Below, in pieces: positions 1 to 7,864 of a DNA stretch of 7,864 bases. A model generated the notes under the pieces. It did not search any database and was not told where the DNA came from. It saw only the letters and a list, made by a program, of their open reading frames with translations. Origin of the DNA: an uncultured Acidobacteriota bacterium (GTDB taxonomy: Bacteria > Acidobacteriota > Blastocatellia > RBC074). A program made the translations under genes and the position numbers. Position 1 is the stretch's first letter. Every line of letters begins with the position of its first letter. The stretch covers positions 1-7,864 of the forward strand of contig CALBSU010000839.1 of NCBI GenBank assembly GCA_937967285.1. The letters run 5' to 3'.

Positions 1-32
1 ACGATCCCTGATCGATCAACATGCGGTTTCAT
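1..32 (-). CDS. Start of an unidentified protein-coding gene, cut by the window edge
   Basis: Read on the minus strand, an ATG at 32-30 opens a frame that stays open to the edge and gives MKPHVDRSGI. It is preceded by GGAGG (43-39) with a 6-nt spacer, a very good Shine-Dalgarno arrangement and the main reason for the call. A second ATG at 22-20 in another frame has a worse spacing. Ten residues are too few to recognise a family, so no function is assigned. The gene is downstream of and co-directional with the IHF/HU gene, with 183 nt between them that hold a weak terminator candidate and a structured leader, so it may have its own transcript. Confidence 0.55.
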   Translation of the reverse strand, partial: MKPHVDRSGI

Positions 33-53
33 GCGACACCTCCGAATCAGCAG

Positions 54-122
54 GTTACATGCGGGCGGGAGCGGAACCGGCCCGCTTCAGCCTGTAACAG
101 GGCTTTCGCAGGGACCGGGCCG
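54..122 (-). promoter_or_regulatory. Structured leader upstream of the edge gene, with two competing folds
   Basis: Fold A pairs 78-84 with 116-122 (7 bp, CGGCCCG with CGGGCCG) and encloses a hairpin at 89-104 (AGCC and TG paired with CA and GGCT, one bulged base, TAA loop). Fold B pairs 54-59 with 93-98 (GTTACA with TGTAAC) and 61-66 with 80-85 (GCGGGC with GCCCGC). The folds use the same bases and exclude each other. Fold B ends 10 nt upstream of the ribosome binding site of the edge gene. The pairings are seen directly. That they form a switch or attenuator is inference, and GC-rich DNA yields such pairings by chance. I recognised no known riboswitch consensus. Confidence 0.3.
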
Positions 123-141
123 CATTTCTGGCTATTGTGAT

Positions 142-183
142 GTAAAAGAGTTCCCGGAATGCCCGGATATGAATGATTCGGGG
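142..183 (-). terminator. Weak candidate terminator after the IHF/HU gene
   Basis: On the minus strand CCCCGAAT (183-176) can pair with ATTCCGGG (160-153) around a 15-nt loop, with one C-C mismatch in the stem, and is followed by AACTCTTTTA. It lies 33 nt past the stop of the IHF/HU gene, the right place for a terminator. The stem is short and interrupted and the T tract is poor, so this is only a candidate. Confidence 0.3.
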
Positions 184-215
184 CAACTGAATTCAAAGGA
201 AGGACGGGGAGTTTC

Positions 216-569
<354 letters not shown>

Positions 570-635
570 AACCACACGACAGCCCGGACGATCATTGAAT
601 TTCATGCGTAACGGGCGGTAGAAAAACAGCAGCGA

Positions 636-1580
636 CTATTTCCACTGATACTTGAATTTGACGGATGTATCGAAGTCGCCGAGACTTGCCGGCAGAGACT
701 CCGGCGCCTTGATGCCGGCCATGCCGAGCACAAGATCCAGAATCGAGAATCCCTGCCTCTCCTTCGGCGGAGTGACGACGAACGGCTCGCCTTTGATTCC
801 CACCATCTTGGCGGTCTCCCTCAGCGCGTCGCCGTAATTGCCCAGACTGTCGATGAGTCCGTAATTGAGTGCGCTCTGACCGGTGTAGACACGGCCGTCG
901 GCCAGTTCCCTGATCCTCTGCGGGTCCAGTTCGCTCCCCTTCGGTCCAAGACCTTTGCGGCCTTCGGTCACCGCCGTCACGAACTGCCCGTAGAGCTCGT
1001 CGATCATGGCCTGAAAATAGACCTTTTCGCGGTCGGTCAGCTCCCGTGTGGGAGATCCCGTGTCCTTGAACTCTCCGCTCTTGAAGACGACCGGCTTGAC
1101 CTTGGCCCATTCCGCCAGATCCTTGTAATTGATCCACTCCGCTATGACGCCGATACTGCCGGTCACCGTTCCGGGGTTGGCGAAGATCTTATCGGCGGGA
1201 CAGGCGATATAGTATCCGCCGGACGCCGCCACGCTGCCCATCGAAACGACTATCTTCTTGTCTTTCTTCTCTTCCTTGATGCGTCGAATTTCGCGGTAGA
1301 TCTCCTGCGAGGGAGAAACCCCGCCGCCGGGACTGTCGACCCTCAGCAGGATGGCCTTGACTCGTGCGTCCTCAGAGTACTGCTTGAGGTGCTGGTTGAC
1401 CTTCTTGGCCATGGCGTCGTCGATGACGCCCTCGACGGGGACGACCGCTATCCGCGCGCCTCCGCCGAACGAGCTGTCGCCGTCCGAAAGCATGAGCATC
1501 ATCGCCATCAGACCGATGACGAAGAAGCCGCACAGAACGGCGCCGATAATGAGAACCCAGGCTAATGAACTGCGTTTCAT
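636..1580 (-). CDS. sppA: Signal peptide peptidase SppA, short 36K-type membrane serine protease
   Basis: The 314-residue protein is a member of the S49 family, which digests cleaved signal peptides in the membrane and helps degrade membrane protein fragments. A hydrophobic anchor spans about residues 6-31, after the basic MKRSS start. The protease fold follows: VDSPGGG at 81-87, the nucleophile motif SVAASGGYY with predicted Ser120, and GEFKD with predicted general-base Lys172, followed by SPTRELT as in the Bacillus enzyme. ADGRVYTGQSA (227-237) is the conserved C-terminal motif. The length fits the single-domain form, not the duplicated 67K enzyme of E. coli. It lies 94 nt after rpsA, beyond a strong hairpin. 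No Shine-Dalgarno sequence is visible before this ATG, which is odd beside the purine-rich sites of neighbouring genes. No other start looks better. Confidence 0.96.
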   Translation of the reverse strand: MKRSSLAWVLIIGAVLCGFFVIGLMAMMLMLSDGDSSFGGGARIAVVPVEGVIDDAMAKKVNQHLKQYSEDARVKAILLRVDSPGGGVSPSQEIYREIRRIKEEKKDKKIVVSMGSVAASGGYYIACPADKIFANPGTVTGSIGVIAEWINYKDLAEWAKVKPVVFKSGEFKDTGSPTRELTDREKVYFQAMIDELYGQFVTAVTEGRKGLGPKGSELDPQRIRELADGRVYTGQSALNYGLIDSLGNYGDALRETAKMVGIKGEPFVVTPPKERQGFSILDLVLGMAGIKAPESLPASLGDFDTSVKFKYQWK

Positions 1581-1588
1581 GCTGCCGT

Positions 1589-1643
1589 GGAAAAGGAAAC
1601 AGTGGGCAGCCGATGGAGCGGGTGACCCAATCGCTGCCCACTG
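1589..1643 (-). terminator. Strong hairpin with T-rich tail between rpsA and sppA
   Basis: On the minus strand CAGTGGGCAGC (1643-1633) pairs perfectly with GCTGCCCACTG (1610-1600), an 11-bp stem. The 22-nt interval can extend the stem with GAT and GG against CCATC, allowing small bulges. The tail reads TTTCCTTTTCC (1599-1589). The hairpin begins 31 nt after the rpsA stop and ends 19 nt before the sppA ATG. It has the form of an intrinsic terminator with an interrupted T tract, so it could be a partial terminator or an mRNA 3'-end stabiliser that sets the ratio of S1 to the downstream genes. The pairing is seen; the strength is inferred. Confidence 0.75.
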
Positions 1644-1674
1644 ATGCCAACCAACTGTCTGTCAATCAGGAGTC

Positions 1675-3555
<1,881 letters not shown>

Positions 3556-3636
3556 TTAAACTGGACTTCCTCCTCGGAAAACTACGCGGGCTGCCCATGC
3601 AACCCGGTCGGCGTATCCCCGGATTATCGAAGGATA
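3556..3636 (-). promoter_or_regulatory. Structured 5' leader of rpsA with ribosome binding site
   Basis: The predicted leader is about 100 nt. On the RNA, GGGTTGC (3605-3599) pairs with GCAGCCC (3594-3588) through 7 bp including one G-U, with an ATGG loop, ending 14 nt before the AGGAGGA ribosome binding site. A second, weaker stem pairs TATCC (3636-3632) with GGATA (3618-3614). In E. coli, S1 represses its own translation through a folded rpsA leader. A similar role here is inference. Unlike the E. coli leader, this one has a strong Shine-Dalgarno sequence. Confidence 0.4.
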
Positions 3637-3660
3637 TCGCCTGTACTGCAAAGAGTTAGA

Positions 3661-3690
3661 ATGATAACCCTTTAAATCTGATTTTGCCAA
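3661..3690 (-). promoter_or_regulatory. Candidate sigma-70-type promoter of rpsA
   Basis: On the minus strand TTGGCA (3690-3685, 5 of 6 to TTGACA) and TATCAT (3666-3661, 5 of 6 to TATAAT) are separated by 18 bp that is more AT-rich than its surroundings. Transcription would begin near 3654, about 100 nt before rpsA. It lies in the 219-nt gap after ispH, so rpsA can be expressed apart from ispH. Confidence 0.6.
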
Positions 3691-3728
3691 TCATTACGGG
3701 CGCCGGTCGAAGATCCTGAGCGGGGGCC

Positions 3729-3746
3729 GGATCGGGTCGCCGATCC
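3729..3746 (-). other. Perfect 7-bp hairpin after ispH
   Basis: GGATCGG (3746-3740 on the minus strand) pairs with CCGATCC (3735-3729) around a 4-nt CGAC loop, 28 nt past the ispH stop. No T tract follows, since the next bases are GGCCCCCGCTC, so it is not a standard intrinsic terminator. It may protect the 3' end of the ispH message or pause polymerase before the rpsA promoter. Confidence 0.4.
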
Positions 3747-3774
3747 ACTGAGGGCCACTCGCAATGCGCAGGTC

Positions 3775-4629
3775 TCAATCCGCAATCGCGGTGTCGAGCT
3801 GGCGCAATCTTCTGACCACGGTCTGGATCATCCAGTCCGGAGTTGAGGCGCCGGCACTGATGCCGACCCGGCCGACTCCATCGAGGTCGCGCGGATCGAT
3901 CTCGTCGGCTGTTTCGATGAGCATCGAGCGCGGGCACTTCTCGCGCGCGGCTTCGACCAGCTTGTTGCTGTTCGCGCTGTGCCTGCCGCCGATGACATAC
4001 AGCAGATCGACCTCGCCGGACAACTGACGAACGGCCTTCTGGTTCTCTTCGGTCGCGTCGCAGATCGTCTCGCAAACCTTCACATCCGCCGATTTCGCCC
4101 TGATCACATCGATGATCGAGCGGTATTTGGCCGGGCTGATTGTGGTCTGCGCGATGATGCCGGCCCGCTCCATTTCCGGAAGCGCGGCGGCTTCCTCAGG
4201 GGTCTTCACGACGAGGGCCTGATTGTCGATGTAGCCGAGAATGCCGAGGATCTCAGGGTGCGATTTATCTCCGGCGATGATCACGGTATAGCCTTCTGAG
4301 CGGAGTTCCATCGCCTTGCGCTGAGAGTAATGAACATAGGGACAGGTGCCGTCCATGATGCGCAGGCCGCGCGCCTTGAGGTCCTCGTAGGCCTGCGGCG
4401 CGACGCCGTGGGCGCGAATGATGACCGTGCCGCTTTCGGGCACGGTTCCGACATCGGCCACTTCGATCCCGTCGCGCTTGAGACGGTCGATCTCCTGGGT
4501 GTTGTGAATCAGCGGGCCGAGCGTGACGATCTTCTGATTGTCGGCCTTGTCGAGCGCCTTGTAGGCCATATCGACCGCGCGCTTGACTCCCATGCAAAAA
4601 CCCAGACTTTCCGCCAGGACGATTTCCAT
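3775..4629 (-). CDS. ispH: 4-hydroxy-3-methylbut-2-enyl diphosphate reductase IspH (LytB)
   Basis: IspH is the last enzyme of the MEP isoprenoid pathway; it reduces HMBPP to IPP and DMAPP with a [4Fe-4S] cluster in the cytoplasm. With this ATG the protein has 284 residues. The cluster cysteines fall at Cys12 (GFCMGV), Cys96 (GTCPYVH) and Cys190 (TICDAT). Substrate residues include His42, His74, His124 and Glu126 (SHPE), the QTT motif and the HSANSNK motif. An in-frame TTG at 4641-4639 would add four residues, but its GGAGAGGG abuts the codon, too close for a ribosome binding site. The ATG at 4629 has suitable spacing and places the first cysteine at position 12, as in E. coli. It precedes rpsA; cmk, often linked to these two, is absent here. 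Confidence 0.97.
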   Translation of the reverse strand: MEIVLAESLGFCMGVKRAVDMAYKALDKADNQKIVTLGPLIHNTQEIDRLKRDGIEVADVGTVPESGTVIIRAHGVAPQAYEDLKARGLRIMDGTCPYVHYSQRKAMELRSEGYTVIIAGDKSHPEILGILGYIDNQALVVKTPEEAAALPEMERAGIIAQTTISPAKYRSIIDVIRAKSADVKVCETICDATEENQKAVRQLSGEVDLLYVIGGRHSANSNKLVEAAREKCPRSMLIETADEIDPRDLDGVGRVGISAGASTPDWMIQTVVRRLRQLDTAIAD

Positions 4630-4655
4630 TTCGATCCGCAACCCTCTCCATACTT

Positions 4656-4708
4656 GCCGGTCAAAACGCGCCGGCTCAGATAATTATCTTCGGCTCAAAC
4701 ATGCCGAA
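4656..4708 (-). promoter_or_regulatory. Leader of ispH with two hairpins and a 12-bp palindrome
   Basis: Reading the minus strand from the predicted start of transcription, TTCGGC (4708-4703) pairs with GCCGAA (4694-4689) around 8 nt. The perfect palindrome AGATAATTATCT (4689-4678) follows, then GCCGG (4675-4671) pairs with CCGGC (4660-4656) around 10 nt. The ribosome binding site lies just after. The first hairpin would sit at the very 5' end of the message, where such stems often stabilise RNA. The palindrome could instead be a protein-binding site. The pairings are seen; the functions are inferred. Confidence 0.4.
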
Positions 4709-4713
4709 CCCTG

Positions 4714-4742
4714 AATCTAAGCGGTCGAATATGCGATGTCAA
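4714..4742 (-). promoter_or_regulatory. Candidate sigma-70-type promoter of ispH
   Basis: On the minus strand a perfect TTGACA (4742-4737) is followed after 17 bp by TAGATT (4719-4714, 4 of 6 to TATAAT). Transcription would begin near 4707, about 80 nt before the ispH ATG. It lies 20 nt past the rluB stop, so ispH can be transcribed apart from rluB. Confidence 0.65.
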
Positions 4743-4762
4743 GCAGGGGCAGGCCGCGCCGC

Positions 4763-5503
4763 TCAGCGCTTTGCAGCCTCACGTCCGCGAAAGAAGCGCT
4801 TGACCTCCGGTTCTGTGAGCTGCCTGAACTGCCCCGGACGGAGCTTCTCGTTCCGCAGAAAACCGATCGCCACGCGCCGCAGCTTGATCACCGAATGGCC
4901 GATCGAATCGAACATCTTTCTGATCTGCTGGTTTCTGCCCTCGAGCAGCGTCACCTCGAACCACGAGTTGGTCTTGCTCTCCTCGATCAGCTTGATCTTG
5001 CACGGAGCCGTGCGGGAGCCGCCGATCTGCACTCCGCGCTCGAGCGTCGTGATCTGATGCTGGACGGGCTTGCCTTTGACCTTCACCTCGTAGACCTTGG
5101 GAACCTTGCTCGAGGCGTGCGCGATGAGCTGCGTGAACTCCCCGTCATTGGTCAGCAGCAGCAGCCCCTCGCTGTTGAAGTCGAGCCTGCCGACCGGATG
5201 CACCTTGTTGCGATACGTTCCGAGCAGATCGATCACCAGCGGACGGCCCTGCGGATCGGACCTGCTGGTCAGCACTCCGAGCGGTTTGTTGAGCAGCAGA
5301 TAGACCTTCTGCTGACGGCTGATCCGCGGATTGATCAGCTTGCCCTGGACCTTGATGTGGTCCTTCTCGGGATCGGCCTTCGTGCCCGGCTCGGTCACCA
5401 CCACGCCGTTGACGGTCACCAGCCCGGCAGCGATCATCTCCTCGGCCTTCCGCCGCGATGCAACGCCGGCCGCCGCTATTATCTTCTGTAATCGTTCCTG
5501 CAT
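4763..5503 (-). CDS. rluB: rRNA pseudouridine synthase, RluB/RsuA family
   Basis: The 246-residue enzyme converts a specific uridine in ribosomal RNA to pseudouridine. An S4 RNA-binding domain occupies about residues 2-50 (RLQKIIAAAGVASRRKAEE). The catalytic domain carries GRLDFNSEGLLLLTNDG with nucleophile Asp108, and the later motif EGRNQQIRKMF typical of the RluB/RsuA/RluE/RluF group. The length and S4 domain fit RluB (large subunit) better than RsuA, but the target rRNA cannot be settled by eye. The frame extends upstream to a TTG at 5602, but that part reads through the inverted-repeat element and resembles no family sequence, so the ATG at 5503 before MQERLQK is chosen. No strong ribosome binding site precedes it, only GGGAA about 10 nt upstream. 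Confidence 0.92.
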   Translation of the reverse strand: MQERLQKIIAAAGVASRRKAEEMIAAGLVTVNGVVVTEPGTKADPEKDHIKVQGKLINPRISRQQKVYLLLNKPLGVLTSRSDPQGRPLVIDLLGTYRNKVHPVGRLDFNSEGLLLLTNDGEFTQLIAHASSKVPKVYEVKVKGKPVQHQITTLERGVQIGGSRTAPCKIKLIEESKTNSWFEVTLLEGRNQQIRKMFDSIGHSVIKLRRVAIGFLRNEKLRPGQFRQLTEPEVKRFFRGREAAKR

Positions 5504-5518
5504 AAAAGATTGGTTCCC

Positions 5519-5673
5519 AGTTTCCGGTTGTCGGGTAATAGTTGCCAGTTTCCTGTTGGTATCCCGAAATCCGCCGCTGCTTGCAGGAGCAAATTCCGGC
5601 AAAACATCGCGCAGTCCAATAAGACTGGAAACTGGAAACTATTACCCGGACTGAGCAGTTACAACCGGAAACT
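5519..5673. repeat. Inverted-repeat element filling the folE-rluB gap
   Basis: Two arms face each other. The outer 13 bases (5519-5531, AGTTTCCGGTTGT) are matched exactly in inverse at 5661-5673. The inner 25 bases (5532-5556, containing CGGGTAATAGTT and CCAGTTTCC) are matched in inverse at 5624-5648 with two mismatches. The right arm carries 12 extra bases (5649-5660) between the two blocks. The 67-nt centre holds a further stem, 5564-5570 with 5593-5599. Heptamer runs of the ACTGGAA type occur in the arms. It starts 3 nt past the folE stop and ends 15 nt before the rluB ATG. The build suggests a non-coding interspersed repeat or MITE-like element; no transposase or clear target duplication is seen. 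Confidence 0.8.
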
Positions 5674-5676
5674 CAT

Positions 5677-6264
<588 letters not shown>

Positions 6265-6300
6265 CTCGGAATTTCGTCCTCTCAAAGGTAAGGTATCGGA

Positions 6301-6329
6301 TTGCCGGGAATAAGGGTCATTATCGGCAA
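6301..6329. promoter_or_regulatory. Inverted repeat over the putative folE start region, possible operator
   Basis: TTGCCG (6301-6306) and CGGCAA (6324-6329) form a perfect 6-bp inverted repeat with 17 bp between. Inside it TTAT and ATAA can also pair on the minus strand, with a 3-nt bulge. The dyad overlaps the -10 element and start site proposed for folE, where a repressor would sit. No regulator is identified, and chance cannot be excluded. Confidence 0.3.
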
Positions 6330-6348
6330 GAGTCGAGTTCCGGCGCAA
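6319..6348 (-). promoter_or_regulatory. Weak candidate promoter of folE
   Basis: On the minus strand GATAAT (6324-6319, 5 of 6 to TATAAT) lies 18 bp after TTGCGC (6348-6343), which keeps only the TTG of the -35 consensus. Transcription would start near 6312, about 48 nt before the folE ATG. The -10 is good and the -35 poor. Confidence 0.35.
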
Positions 6349-6397
6349 GGCGGGAGGGCATCCGACGGCCGGAAGTTATTGAAAAAACTGGAAAAAT

Positions 6398-6427
6398 TTG
6401 ACGCCCGGTTCGAAACTCGACTAAAAT
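6398..6427 (+). promoter_or_regulatory. Candidate sigma-70-type promoter of ppk1
   Basis: TTGACG (6398-6403, 5 of 6) and TAAAAT (6422-6427, 5 of 6) are separated by 18 bp. Transcription would start near 6434. An in-frame ATG at 6432 sits at or before this start and is therefore an unlikely initiation codon. I recognised no PHO-box pattern beside the promoter. Confidence 0.65.
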
Positions 6428-6439
6428 TGCAATGTTTTG

Positions 6440-6455
6440 TCGCCATTTTCGGCGA
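6440..6455 (+). other. Small hairpin near the 5' end of the ppk1 leader
   Basis: TCGCC (6440-6444) pairs with GGCGA (6451-6455) around ATTTTC, within 10 nt of the predicted transcription start. It is small and may only protect the 5' end of the message. Confidence 0.3.
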
Positions 6456-6524
6456 GTATTGTCAGGACGACGGCAGAGAGCAGCAGGGGATGAAAAACGA
6501 AGCATGGAAACAGGACCAATTACA

Positions 6525-7864
<1,340 letters not shown>

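Noticed and set aside
44..215. Possible tRNA, known riboswitch or promoter in the gap before the edge gene
   Set aside because: No cloverleaf with a T-loop motif and no TPP, cobalamin, c-di-GMP or fluoride consensus could be found. TTGAAT followed by TTCATA is too weak to call a promoter.
5504..5602. Upstream extension of rluB to a TTG at 5602
   Set aside because: The added 33 residues are translated from the inverted-repeat element, and the S4 domain starts normally at the ATG at 5503.
6265..6348. Upstream extension of folE to a TTG at 6348
   Set aside because: The extra residues are unlike FolE, overlap the putative promoter and lack a ribosome binding site. The ATG at 6264 has one.

Overview
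The window is a stretch of ordinary chromosome from a GC-rich bacterium, probably Gram-negative. Ribosomal protein S1 has the full six-repeat architecture, isoprenoids are made by the MEP pathway (IspH), and a membrane-anchored SppA protease and an IHF/HU-type protein lie beside rpsA. The order ispH-rpsA-sppA-IHF/HU resembles the rpsA neighbourhoods of Proteobacteria and several candidate phyla. I cannot name the taxon from sequence alone. No mobile element, CRISPR array, tRNA, rRNA or defence system was found.

Layout. Six complete genes lie on the minus strand, in transcription order folE (GTP cyclohydrolase I), rluB/rsuA-type pseudouridine synthase, ispH, rpsA, sppA and an IHF/HU-family gene. 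The first 10 codons of a seventh gene, with a good ribosome binding site, run off the left edge. On the plus strand at the right, a divergent ppk1 (polyphosphate kinase) runs off the right edge just after its predicted phospho-accepting histidine.

Regulation. Promoter-like sequences stand before ispH (TTGACA, 17 bp, TAGATT), rpsA (TTGGCA, 18 bp, TATCAT) and ppk1 (TTGACG, 18 bp, TAAAAT), with a weaker one before folE. The rpsA-sppA gap holds an 11-bp perfect hairpin followed by a T-rich tract, so sppA and the IHF/HU gene may depend on read-through. The ispH, rpsA and edge-gene leaders contain stem-loops. The folE-rluB gap is almost entirely one inverted-repeat element of about 155 bp, the most unusual non-coding structure here.

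The genes serve translation (S1, rRNA pseudouridylation), chromosome architecture (IHF/HU), membrane proteolysis (SppA), isoprenoid and pterin precursor synthesis (IspH, FolE) and phosphate storage or stress response (Ppk1). I see no evidence for a new multi-gene system. The points worth checking are the intergenic structures.
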